DNA of 64,000 nt from Stercorarius parasiticus (Eukaryota; Chordata; Aves; Charadriiformes; Stercorariidae), in assembly GCA_013396915.1 (NCBI GenBank), contig VWZL01000444.1, positions 1 through 64,000 on the forward strand, in the 5' to 3' direction. Of the stretch, positions 1 through 12,500 are shown piece by piece (positions within the stretch are counted from its first letter, which is position 1; every line of letters begins with the position of its first letter). The translations under genes were made by a program, and so were the position numbers. The notes beneath the pieces are model-generated. The model saw only the letters and a program-made list of their open reading frames with translations. It had not been told where the DNA came from and ran no database searches.

Positions 1-583
1 TCGAGGAACCTCCTAGCCTGCATAATAATTGCATCCTAGGTTGCATTAGGAGGATTGTTGCCAGCAGGGTTGGGAGAGGTGATCCTTCCCCTCTACTCAG
101 CTCTGGTGAGGCCACACCTGGGTACTGTGTCCATTTCTAGGCTCCCCAGTACAAGAGAGATGTGGAGCTGCTGGAGAGAGTCCAATGCAGGGCTCTGAGA
201 TTAGAGAGCTGTGACTGTTGAGCATGGAGAAGAGAAGGCTCAGGGGGCATCTCATCAATGTGTACAAATATCTGAAGGGAGCGTGAAAAGAGGACAGAGC
301 CAGGCTCTTTTCAGTGGAGCCCAGTGACAGGATAAGAGGTGATGGGCACAAACTGAAACACAGGAGGACCCATATGAACATTGGGAAACACTTTTTTACT
401 GTGAGGGTGACCAGGCACTGAACAGGTTGCCCAGGGAGGTTGTGGAGTCTCCCTCCCTGGAGACATTCAAAAGCTGTGGAGAGAGAGTCCTGGGCAACTG
501 TCTCTAGGCGACCTTGCTTGAGCAGAGGACTTGAACAAGGCGACCTCTGGAGGTTCCTTCCAACCTCAGCCATTCTGTGAGTC
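1..583 (+). mobile_element. CR1 LINE fragment, 3' part, sense orientation
   Basis: CR1 is a non-LTR retrotransposon whose ORF2 encodes an endonuclease and reverse transcriptase. This piece matches the end of ORF2 plus the short 3' UTR. Recognisable CR1 blocks occur in order: the gccagcagg and ggtgatcctt region near 60-85, the ctctggtgaggccacacctgg block near 102-121, a tttttactgtgagggtga block near 393-410, and the terminal gttccttccaacctcagcc and attctgtgagtc end at 552-578. The element is decayed. A base appears to be missing in the usual cactggaacagg word near 418-425, which breaks the reading frame. The window starts inside the element, so the 5' end is unseen. The open frame on the other strand here is a shadow of the repeat. 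Confidence 0.9.
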
Positions 584-1183
584 AGTGACCTTTTTCCTTC
601 ATTTATGCAGCAGTGTGAGTAATTAGTAGGTCTTCCTTTGTAGACATGCTACCCTTTTTTAAGAATTATGCTCTTCAAATAGTCAGTAATGTGGTCAAAA
701 CTATAAACTACAAAACAAAAAGGTCAGTTGTGATTATTTGCAAATATGTCTGTATTTGAATTTCTATCAGGGGGATTTGCATTTCTATCAGGCACTTTCT
801 ATCAGGGGCAAAGACTTACCTCAAGGTTAACAGGTCTTTATAACCAGATCTTTATGACCCTTGGTAAAATCTTTCGGAGTGCTATTTCCCTCATGTCTTA
901 AACATGTCAGTGGGCAAACTGACACTAGCATGACTCCAGAACACACCAGAACAAGATGTATAAACATGAAAGGGAAGCACACACCAGAGCAGGCAATACA
1001 GTATACCCATCACCAGAAAGCTACAGAGTTGTTACTACTTTCTAGTGAAAAATATTATTCAATCAGGGTCTAATTTTATACTGAAAAGAAGCTTTGATAA
1101 GGCATATGGACAACCTTCTTTCTGAATATTGCTACAAAATACACCAGACATATGTAATACTATTTTAATAGATGGATAAATTT

Positions 1184-1219
1184 GAAAATAAATAAATAGA
1201 CAAATAAATAAAAGATAAA
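1184..1219 (+). repeat. Imperfect (AAAT)n microsatellite
   Basis: Seen directly: repeated aaat/aaata words interrupted by gacaaat and aagat. This is ordinary simple sequence, possibly the remains of a poly(A)-derived tail. Confidence 0.8.
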
Positions 1220-3479
1220 TTCAAAAGCTCATCTACTCAAGAGATGCCATTTTCATGCCAAATCTCAGCTTCCACGGCTGTTAATAGAAGGATATCAGAT
1301 GTTGATTTTGCTGGTTTTTGGTTCTTCAAGAACATGGAAACCCCACCTAATGCTCCAAAGTTATAATTCTGCTTGAAAGATAAAGGATTTTGAAACTGTG
1401 ATATAAACTAATAAAAGTTATAATTCAAAAAGGAACATTTAGTGCAAATTTACTGTTGCTGTTAAAGATCTATTTATTTGGAAGCGAAGAATTATTTGCT
1501 TAATTTCTTATATAGGTAAGAACATGGAATTTCACCCAGAGATCCCTGCACTGAATTCAGCTTGAGTATTCGCACTCTAGCTAAAGTATGAAAGATTTAT
1601 ATCCTGAGTTTTGATTTAATACCGATGTTTGGTTTTAAAGAGAACTCCCAGTCTGTGTTAACTAGCTATTGTAATAAAAACAGGAAACTCAATCTACCTC
1701 TGAGAAAATAATGTTTTTCTGTGGTACTTAAAGCTGCCTATTTGAAATATTTCTGTAGGTATAAAATCTAGTGATACCAAGTGGTCCTGTCATAGCAAAT
1801 AAATTAACAGGGAGGGGTGTTGCATATTTTTTATGAATTAAAATTCTCTCTTTCCAAAATAGGACTGCAATACGTATAATTACTCAGCTCAAGGTTAATT
1901 TGGGGATTATAACCAAGTACATAGAACCAAAACTGTTTTCTTTGCAACAGGATTCCCAGCAAAACAGATTATTCAGGAGGTAACTTGTTTTCCTATACTT
2001 TCTTTTCTAAATGATGATTTTCCAAGATAAAAAACTAATCTTTAATTTTATTTTTTTTTAATATATGTATATAGCTGATCATTATTGCTTTGCTTGCTGG
2101 ATACCCTGTATAAAATTACTTCTGGTGCTTTGCCACTTATATATATTATTGAAATGATAAAGATTATATAAAATAACCGTAACTTATGCCTTTCCTATTG
2201 ATATGGAATGCTTTAATTACGTAAAACTGAAGAGTACATTTCATGTTGCTTCAAAGCAACTGTCATTATTAGAGCAATTAAATTTAGTAATAGAGCAAAT
2301 TTAGACAGGGGCAGAGTATCACACCACTGTAGTAACTCACAGTAGAGTAGCTTATGGTTTTGTCTACTCTTCCATGCAGGACGAATAACTGCACTCAATA
2401 TTTTCTTTTCGCACCCAAAAAGGAGTAGAGTCTCAGATCTGTGCTTACCATGGATTCAAGCTGTCAAGATAGGTATGCCAAAAGGAAGCATACTTTGCTC
2501 TAAATTTACAACATAGTTAAATTCCTTCCCTCTCCTTACTAATACCACTAGTGTGGAGCAAGATGGGAACTGAGGACAGTTTGTGACAGATAGATGTCCA
2601 CATGCAGGTTTCTCTTGTGCACTGACGTGTAGTCAATGGAGCTCAAGTCACTACAATCCATGTAATCTGGAAAGCGGGTTCAACTTTCCCCAAAATAGAT
2701 ACATAAGCTAAATCAATTAGATTCAATTTTTAAACACTTCTGTTTGTAACAAATGTTTATATTTTTCCTAGATAGTCTGACAAAACATGCAAATACTTGA
2801 TATACATGTATCTGACATGACAGATCCTGAGCTCTGCAGAAACATCATTAGGATTTATAAGTGTTCCCAATCAACAATCACCCACATTTTCCTTTCCTCT
2901 GTATGCTCTCAAGCTACCAATATAGTAAGATTTGTTTGATTCATTAGTCAAGTCAAAGGATTTGCTAAAGTTATTGGCAAAAGTGGCTCGTTTAACATTT
3001 TGTGCATAAAGAAAAAAACATGATATTAAGGCAAGTTTGAGGATCATTTTAAGGAAAAGGAAGCTACACTTTCAGCTAAGTCAACTTTTCATCAGTGCAG
3101 ATTCACTAGATTCACTCTCTAATTGCCCCCTGAAAAAGGAAAAAAGGAATACCCAACCTTTTGTTCATATACATTAAATCACTCATGCTATAAGGAAACG
3201 ATGAAAGATCTCATTTCATGTTATAAAGAAAGACTTGATCTTTCATCCCCAGATGGCAATTTATACAATGAATCCATTATAATTTCACATCTGGAAGTCT
3301 GTAAATGACAGTTTCCCCAGTGCACAATAACCCAGCATATTCTATATTCTCTGTATTGAGTAGATAAAGCTCCTTTTTCATAATAAGTGCCATGCTGTTG
3401 AGGATCAAAGACATAGATTAGAAAAACATTTTAGTCTTTGAATATAGCATAATATTTCATCCTGTTGTGTCATGTCCGT

Positions 3480-3508
3480 CCCCCCCCCAAAAAAAAAGAA
3501 AAAAAAAG
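3480..3508 (+). repeat. C-run followed by A-rich run
   Basis: Nine C followed directly by about twenty bases of A with a single G. Homopolymers of this kind are prone to sequencing and assembly length errors, so the exact length is uncertain. Confidence 0.8.
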
Positions 3509-5359
3509 TTACACTGCATCCAATAGCGTCCGTTTTCCAAATACACATGGGATTTGCCATGTGCTTACAATGTTTTTATCATTGGAATATTGGAAATATT
3601 GGAAAACAGTATCAATTCATTATATGAATGCTACACAGTTACATAGGCATGATAGCCAAATTAAGACTATTTTTAGATACTTTGCTCTCTTTTCCCTAGT
3701 AATCAAATATCCACATCCTTGTAAGTATTAGATGGATATTACCTAGGTATTAGATTAGCTATTTGATGCCAGATTTTAGATAGATGAGAGTTATAAAAAG
3801 ATACATTTTAGGTCAGAAACATATTTGAATATAGGTGACCCAAGCTACATGCATGATACAATTTTACTTTTTTAATATAAATAACCTTAAGAAATTATAC
3901 AAATATCTTAAATTTATAAAAAAAAGGTTCATTAAAAATATCCCAATTTATATATCCCAAGGACTGTGAAACATTTGCTTGGATTAATTTCAAGCATTTC
4001 TGAGCCAAAAAGGATGATCAAAGTTCTAAGCCCATTTCCTACTCTACAACACACCAGTAGCCAGTGGATAGAGATTTTGATAAAGTAACTAGTTTAAAAA
4101 CCCGATGCTTTGGGAAAAGGCATGAAGAAGAAAAATGCATTTTTTAATATTTTTATTGCATATTTCTCATTTATTTATTTCAGTTGCATGCTGTACTACT
4201 AGGACTGTGCTAGCAATGTCTATTTAAAGTAGGGTAGTTTGAAACATTCACATAACCTGGTGGGAGAGCGATTTGAAATATTACAAGATTTGATTGAATT
4301 TGTTACTAATTGCACTGATGCATTCTTTAAATTCTACTCAGTTTACCAATGATTCTAGAAAATGTATTTCCAAATCTTTTAAAATAGATTTTACTTGAAA
4401 ATTTAACCCCTCCAAAATTTAAATATTATATTATGAAATAATGTACGGTCATTATGTCAAACCTTAGAATACATAAGGTTTTATTTATATGCATAATGCA
4501 AGATATCAATTTTATTGATGTTGATTTAAAATCTATTCTTGTGGTGGTCACTGAATATTAAAGGTTAATAATGGCTTTGTAATGGCATTTTCTCTAGATA
4601 AACCTCTAGGAGATACTATTTTGTTCTTATTAACTTGTTGACAAAGTCATTACTAATTGATCAAATATGACTTTGATTCTGGAATGCTATTATCCATAGA
4701 AATTGGTCAAAACAGAAGATGTTTCTTTTCATCTGTCACTCCTGGTATTCATTGCAACTCTATTTCTAAATTGTCTGAGTCCCTGAGGGCAATTTTATCA
4801 CTTCCCATTGACATAACAATTGTTTTTTAGCTGACAGAAGTTTGATGAATCTCCTACAGCAACTTCACTTAAATAATAACCTGTAAATAATGGGAATATA
4901 CCAGTCAATGTACTTGAGATTATTTTTAAAGGACTTCTGCTTTTATCTTTTCCCTGACTGCAGAACAATTTCACAAATTTGAAAAACTAATGACTCATAG
5001 ATGGAGCAGATGAGGGAACAGGTGTGATAGGTCTTTATATGGAAATTACACCTCAGTTCCTAGTGATTAATGAACAGTTTTAGAGATTGTGAGTTTGTGA
5101 TGTTGTCTATTTAAAATTAACAACATTGATTTTACAGGTAAGGTTCATGTCTTTTGACTAGCCACCTGTTGAACTAAGGATTAACCTTTTTACTATAAAC
5201 CGCAGACCAACATTTTTACATACTTTTCCAAACTCTGCCATATTCAATTGTTTTGTGCTGCAGGAATCGACTGACTTAATAAACTATTAATAGTATTTAC
5301 CTACAATGAGATTTGGCTGTTCATCTTCCAATATGAAACACTTCCAATAAGAAACACTC

Positions 5360-5883
5360 CCATCTGGAGTACTGTGTCCAGCTTTGGAGTCCTCAGCACA
5401 GGAAGGACATGGACTTGTTGGAACAGGTCCAGAGGAGGCCATGAGGATGATCAGAGGGCTGGAGCACCTCTCCTATGGAGGCAGGCAGAGACAGTTGAGG
5501 TTGTTCAGGCTGGAGAAGAGGAGGCTCTGGGGAGACCTTATAGCAGCCTGCCAGTACCTAAAGGGGGCCTACAGGAGAGATGGGGAGGGACTCTTTATCA
5601 GGGAGTGGAGCGATAGGATGAGGTGTAATGGTTTTAAACTGAAAGAGGAGAGATCTAGATTAGATATTAGGAAGAAATTCTTTACTGTGAGAGTGGTGAG
5701 ACACTGGAACAGGTTGCCCAGAGAAGTTGTGGATGCCCCATCCATGGAAGTGTCCAAAGACAGGCTTGATGGGGCTCTAAGCAACCTGGTCTAGTGGGAG
5801 GCGTCCCTGCCCATGGCAGGGGGGCTGGAACAGGATGATCTTTCAGGTCCCTTCCAACCCAAACCATTCTATGATTCTGTGAT
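5360..5883 (+). mobile_element. CR1 LINE, 5'-truncated, relatively young copy
   Basis: A classic 5'-truncated CR1 insertion. It starts abruptly in ORF2 at catctggagtactgtgtcc and runs through the end of ORF2 into the 3' UTR (cctgcccatggcaggggggc near 5809-5828). It ends in ggtcccttccaaccc followed by the short terminal repeats attctatg and attctgtg. The sequence is much better preserved than the CR1 at the left edge. It shares the 58.6 kb copy's 3' UTR and ATTCTGTG end, so the two probably belong to one subfamily. No target-site duplication is evident, which is usual for CR1. Confidence 0.95.
5435..5794 (+). pseudogene. CR1 ORF2 C-terminal fragment, open to its stop
   Basis: This is the C-terminal tail of the CR1 ORF2 polyprotein, beyond the reverse-transcriptase core. 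The frame stays open from about 5435 to the TAG at 5792-5794. It contains the conserved CR1 tail words RGLEHLSY, LEKRRLWGDLIAA, LDIRKKFFTVRVVRHWNRLP and the final LDGALSNLV. Just upstream the reading frame departs from the CR1 consensus, so there is a frameshift at about 5400-5435. No catalytic domain or start codon is present, so it cannot encode an active enzyme. The preserved frame is a sign of a fairly recent insertion, not of function. Family assignment is by recognition of the tail sequence. Confidence 0.85.
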
Positions 5884-6497
5884 TTAGTTTCAACACATTT
5901 TGTAGTTTATGAGACTTCTTAGAAGCCAGTTGTAGTGGTAGCTGTTGAGATGAGATGACAGACAAGGCTAACTGAAAAAGAATGACTAGTTGCTGCATGT
6001 TAAATGAGCTAGTTAGAGGAGTTAAACTTCTCTTGTAGGGTCCCACGAACTCTTCATTAAGGATTATCATACCCACAGAAACAGAGTTAACTCCCAATAT
6101 TAGATAGACAAATTAAAGTCACCTTTAAAAACACCAGGGCAAGGTGGAAGCAAAAAGAATTGTTTATTTACTAAGTTCAAAATAAACAACAGTTTACAAA
6201 GATTTAGCAAGAGAAAACCAAACAAACAAACAACTTAAATGAAAGAACCATACATCAGTCTTGTATTTATAGTGATTTAAGTTAAAGTAATTCAGGGCAC
6301 CCGGACTGATATGTATTAGTTTAAACATTTAACTATTACATCACTAATGCCTAAGTCAGTGGTTGGCAGCCAGCTATTTTAAATATGTGGTCACTGAATT
6401 AAAGAGATGGCCATAGATTTTAGCTTCTAATTTAAACTATCAGTGGTTTGGGAGTTTGTGTGGAAATACAAAGTGTGTTTTTGCTCTTGAGCTACAT
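5884..6497. other. Unassigned sequence between two CR1 pieces
   Basis: No gene or named repeat is recognised. The stretch is AT-rich and includes an accaaacaaacaaacaa simple patch near 6216-6231. Confidence 0.5.
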
Positions 6498-6540
6498 ATA
6501 GAATCACAGAATCATTTAGGTTGGAAAAGACCCCTAAGAT
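6498..6540 (-). mobile_element. CR1 3' tip, 43 bases, antisense
   Basis: The string atagaatcacagaatcattt followed by aggttggaaaagaccc is the reverse complement of the extreme CR1 3' end. Similarity stops after cctaagat. Either reverse transcription aborted almost at once or the rest was deleted. Confidence 0.85.
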
Positions 6541-9500
6541 GTTGAATATGTCAAAGAATACATTTTTTTGTCCAAGCAGGGTCTCTAGTGACTACTAGCA
6601 GCCATGCAGACAGCAGGAAATGAAAATTTGGGGAAAAACTGATTCTAAAATAGTAACAAGAATAAATGTTTAGGAAATATCACCTGTTCTCCAGTAACAT
6701 TACTTATTACATGTCAGTCTGAAAAGTCTGATCTGCCTCCAGATTAGAATCTTCCTGCTTCTTTTTCTTCAGTATTTGATCTGATTTTATATGGAGAAAA
6801 GAAGCCAACCAAAAGCAAAAATAAAAAAAAAAATGATAGTAGATCCTCATATTCTCTCAGTGATCTCCAAGGTGCCTTGAGGCCTTGCTGCTTCTGATGA
6901 AATTTTTCAGGTTCTCCAGGATCAATAACAGAACTGAATGCTTAGACTTGACTGAATAAGTCTTTCATTTCATTTTCTTCAAACAATAATACAGATACTT
7001 CTGATAAACTGGCCTCAGGAGAGGTAGCTTGCTATGTAGATTCATATTTTCTCAATAAGAATTATTAAGGTGCAGCACTACCTGAGGAACTTTTATGATT
7101 ACATTATTACTACTTCTTCTCATGGAAAATTATATCAGCTTTGAACACTTCATCCCAAGCTAGACAAAGCAGAAGTACTTTCCAGCATTTTCCAGCACCT
7201 CACAGTTTCAGATTGTAAGTGTACTGGGTTTATGGAATGCACTGAACCTGTTATCGATCCATGAATAGTCTCGAAGAATGGATTTTTTCATATATATATA
7301 TGTCTGGGACTAATCAAAAGTGCTCAATCCGCTAAGCAGATATTACCAAATGTATTTATAATCCTGCGTTCCACAACAAAGGAAGGAGTGATAATATTTT
7401 TTAAAACATCCATGGGTGCTCCAAAAGCCAGAAGAAATCACTGGAAGAGTCAAAACAAGTTTTCCCTCATTATTATCATGGACAGCAAATCCATGGGAAA
7501 AAATTATATAAGGAACCTGATTCTGCAGTGCTGTCACTCGATTGGCCTTGGTGGAGAAACTGGGTTCTACGGCAAGGTGAAGCAAGATTAGGTCTTTGTG
7601 ACTAGACAGTATTCAGCAGATGCCATTAACATAGTCAAATTACATATTTATTATTTTTAATAATTTTAGGGACAGCAATGATAATATAAAATATTCAAAT
7701 GTTATTTTTTAATCCTTTAATATTATTTTTTAAATTCAGTCATATGACATAGAGGAATTCTTTACATTTTATCTTTATTGCCCAACCTTACTTAGAGGTT
7801 CTGGGGAATAAACAGCACTGAAAACAGATGGCTGGATTTACAAAGCTTTACCTTATGCAGTAAAATGAGGCTCTGTGCAGATGGACCAGTAGATATCAGT
7901 GCCAGTATTGTACCTTATCCATATGGACTGCAAGACTTATGGCAGAAGTAATTATTTTCAAATTCATCCATGGATACAACCTATGCCTCCCTGTTTGTAT
8001 GCCTCTACTATTTCTACTTTCTGGTATTAGAGAAGGAGGAATAACATAAAATAAGTATTAAAGTGTTTCCATGGCAAGTCACACACCACACATTAACTAG
8101 TGCTTTAAGTTCTTTTAAGAAAGGACTCTTTTTCTCTGAGCAGTACACTTGAGCATGGCAACATAAAGTGTGCAGGTGAGCATGTATTGTGGCAGCTCAG
8201 AGGACTCAGGTTCCTGCAGACACAGATTTGTGTGAAGGAGAGCTCAGAGCTAACAGGCAAGAGGCAGTGAGTTGATGGCATTATCTAGGGCAGGGAAAAG
8301 TTGTCACGGCACCTTTAAGAACTGAAGTGTGTGTTCATCACGGAGCTGTCCTCCAGGTCACTGGTATAGTGGGAATATCCTTTATTACTAAAGCTTGTGT
8401 CCTGCTATCAGCCACCAACAGGTCCTGCAGCATGTCAGGCGGAGACCTGCTGTAAGAACCACAGGATGGGCTGTTCTCACCACTCACAGGACAGACTTCT
8501 CAGGGGTTACCTTCAAGGCTGAGAAAAGAGTTGGGAGGAGGTCTCTTTTGAGAAGGGATGTGGAGGTACAAATACAAAGGCTAAACACAGCACTAGCAGG
8601 ACAAGTTTGTAGAAAAGGCTTTTCTGTGGCTTGTATATGGGAATATCCACATTTCAGTCTCAACGAGCACAAATTGCAAACAGCCATGGAAAAAATAAAT
8701 ATGGAAATGCAATTTCTTATATTCACAAACACAAAGGTAGAGGTGTCCATTCCTAAATGTTATTATGTTACTCTTTTAATATGAGTATGATTTAAACTGT
8801 TGGTGCTTTCATTTACAGATCTGTAAAAGGACAGTACACATGGTTTTCAGATTCTACTGTATCTGATATATACAGAGTCGTAAATAAAGGAACTAAGACA
8901 CAATGATCTTTAAAGGAAGAAAATCAGGAATGTTACCTTTGCTCTTCAAATTTTCCATTGCTCTTCACACATTCCAATTTTCCCTATTTTGTTCTTCAGT
9001 TACATCCATGAATTTTTCATTGCCTGATTATACACAATATTGAGGTATTCTCTAATGTTAAATGATTCAGGACGTGGCGCACTTTCAGGAACCAAAAGAT
9101 TTAACTAATTGCTATTCATAAAGGGCTTTGAGATCCTCTAATGAAGACTACTACTCAAAAAAAAAAAAATTATTCTTATCATGAGTTACTAAAAAGCAAT
9201 CTCTTGTAGTGTTTGACATCTCAATTTGCGTAAACCAAATCACATTTATAATAAGTTTTGGGATTTTATTTCTTTTATCTTCAGAAGTGACAAAAATCCT
9301 GTAAATAACAGTAACAAAAGTACATAAAAATAACACCCGAATAACTTAATAAAAAATATCTGAGAGAACAAAACAATATAGAATACAAATTCTCCTACAC
9401 AGAATCAAATATGGAATATTTCAGGCTAACTGATTATAGCAATAAATGTTTAGTTTGGAATAATTGCCGAGGGAAATACATTTCAGAGGCATTTGCTTCT

Positions 9501-12500
9501 GAAACTATGGCAAAAATACACTGGTTGTATAAAAAGATTTATTTTTTTTTTCTCTAGCAAAACAAATAATTTTATGTTTAAAAATAACTTCTGGTTTCTA
9601 CTGAGATAATTTTGTCCTTGGCTACCACAGGCATGATTTGCTTAAACTGAAAGGAAATAACAGCTGTAAAGTTGTTCATATATGATGAATGAGAGCATTA
9701 TGTAAAACAAGATACCTACACCACAACAAGCAACAGAACATTGCTCAGGTTAAAGCCTGAATCCACATTATATCCTTGATTATTTACTCAGAATGATTTT
9801 GTTCAACGTGTCCCTCAGAGGCCCAAGACCACTTGGTTAAACACGTATTTAAATGCCACTAAAACTGTAAAATTAAATTATCTTATGAAGAAAGTCACGA
9901 AGGAACAAGAGAGTAAGCATGATGATATTAACCGATGAATACATGAAGTGCAATTAATAATTTTAAAAAGTGGAAATACCACTCACCTTTGAAAATTACT
10001 TATCTACATGTGAAGTATTTAGCAACTTAGCAAACTACATTTAAGAAGGACTGTTTTCAGTTTCTGTGTTAAGGTTTAAAAGTTTCCCTTACATAGTTAC
10101 ACAGTAGCTATCAAAAAGTCTATCAGCCTAATTATGGAAGAAAGCCAGTTTCATAAAAAGCTACAGATGAATGATGTTATTCCTCAAAGCTATTATTCTT
10201 CAGACTGTTGAAAATATCAATATAATTCCCTTTGCTCTAGTCAGTTTTTCTTCTGAAGATTAAAAATCAGCTCAATTTATGCAGAAAAGAGATAGCAAAA
10301 TTTCATGGTCCTCATCTTGGCACAGCGAAGGCCCTGTAGCGTTTTGGGTACATTACAATGTCTATTCAACTGCATCACATTTGTGCTGTGCTTCAGGAAA
10401 AATAAACCGCCCTCCAAGCCCTAAGGACAAAGCTATTTACAGACAACTAGAAGCCATTGTGCTTTAGCACTGACGGCTAAAACAGCTCAAACAAATAGAG
10501 AACAAATCTTCCACGCTGCTGTAGAGTATTCTGTGAGGGAGAATAGCAATCTACATGGATGGATTCTGACATAAGGACATATGAATGGTATCAGGGAATA
10601 TATATTATGAAGAAAGCAGTGCCTTGTGAAACACGGAGGGGAGGAATGTAGAGCGAGGGAGAAAAATGGAAAACATAGACAGTTTAAACTAACTGAACAC
10701 TTAGTTCAGTAAGACTTTTGTCAATTATTCCAACTTCCACAAACATAAAGAGGTATATTGCCTGCTCTGGGTATGCTGCCATTTGTGGCCACCTGCATTA
10801 GTAAATTTACTATCTTTCAGAAAGAAAATAATCTAGTAAAGACGCATCTGAAATTACTTTCTTGATATTCTGCATGGGCAAAGTATCCTGTGAAATAACA
10901 TGAGGAGAGTAAGATAGCACATGTTTAAAAATACAGTGTTAGCTTACTGTTATACATCCAATTTTCAAAAAGATTTTGAAAAGAATATTGGAGGGAAATA
11001 AGCAGTGATAACTACTTTCATTTCTGTAGTAATTAGCTTGTTCACAATATGCAGTTTAGAGTCTGGAAATTTTAATACTTCAGATTTCTCATACCATTTT
11101 CCAAAAAAAATGTATTATGGCTGTGAATGTTGAAAGCACTGATTTTAGAGAAGAGAATTTTAAAAACTTATGTGTGCATCTTTATTCTTCTCTGCATATT
11201 TCATTACTATTCATAGTTTTGTTCATAGAAATGCCTTCAGCTATTCAAATAACCTGTCTGACAAGGTAGTACAGGGTGTAGCTACTGTGAAACAACCAAC
11301 TGAATTTTTTCTGAGGCATTTGATTAATTTTATGATTTTTTCTAGCAGTTCCTTTCCTAGACTGGGTTAAAGGCTTTGTTCAGGTTATTAATTCCTTGTG
11401 AAGCCTTGCACTGCTTGGGAAGAGCGTATCTAATCACTACTAAGGTGGTATTTAAGACATGTTTTGATGCATCGGTGTATGGATACCTGGGGTTTACTAC
11501 AGTTTGCCTCTTGCCTCACCAGTTGTTGACATTTCTCCTGCCCTTAGGGCCAGGACAGGATGGCTATAGCAATTCCAGCTATAACCTCAAGCATCTTAAC
11601 TGCAGTGCTGAGTGTGGAACGACACTCCAGGTCACGTCTCTGTAACCAAACTCATCTAGCTGTAGCAATCCCTGGGAGACTAATCTGGAACACAGCAAGG
11701 CGGTGGAGCATTCTCTCCACCATCCTCTAACCCTACAGTTCACAAAGTGGCACGCCTCTTCTCAATCGAGAGACTCTCTAGACCCAGCAGATTGTCTGCG
11801 CATCAGCCAGCTTGTCTAGTACTGCTCCAACAGCCTTTCCTTTAAGGGCAGGTCTTCCACTGGCTTCTGTAGAGCAAAGCTAGTTCCACGAGAGCCTGCC
11901 TGGATTTCCTCGCTGCCGGCAGACCCCGCATTTGAGAGCGAGCCAGCAGCCTAGGCTGGCTGCACACCATGGAAGAGCAATGGCATATGGTTAGAAGTAA
12001 ATGTTTCATCCTCAACTCTTTTCCAAAGAACAGCTTTGGTCTGGCTAAAATGTTTACCAAACTCGTGTTGACCTCACTGAGTTGTTTCAGCAGAGCAAAA
12101 CCCTTGAAGTATTTATGAAAAATTGTTTTGCTCTGGCATTTAATTAACATTTTAATTAATTTTTCAGTGATGCAAATTTTTTCAAAGTCATTAATAAATA
12201 TTTTAAAAAGTGAAACATGGGAATTGTATCATTCAGGCTAAAAGACACATTTCAGTGCGAAACAACCTTTTCCTGATCAAGTGTTCACACTAATATTTAT
12301 ATGTAGTAGAGATGGTTGCAAAATAAGGGAGTAGCCCCGAAACATGAAAATGTGAAACAAAAATTACAAGCCGTTATGAAATGCAGTTCCAGCAGATTGT
12401 GCATTTATGGTTGTGATAATTTGCCTGCTTCATAACATGCGCTTCCTGTCTGGATTACTTGTTCCATAAGACACCACTGCCTTGCCATGGTGAATTGCAG

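Larger units (their letters stand above)
584..5359. other. Unassigned AT-rich DNA, no gene seen
   Basis: I see no coding exon, RNA gene or recognisable transposon here. Small items: the word tttctatcag three times at 761-770, 782-791 and 796-805; an (AAAT)n-like stretch at about 1184-1219; and a C-run followed by an A-rich run at about 3480-3508. The short open frames are typical of chance and show no family resemblance. Confidence 0.55.

Noticed and set aside
97..573. 158-codon - strand open frame at the left edge
   Set aside because: It is the complement of a CR1 copy lying on the + strand and has no relation to the CR1 reading frame.
8395..8784. 129-codon + strand frame
   Set aside because: The start is not ATG (TTG at 8395) and the translation shows nothing recognisable.
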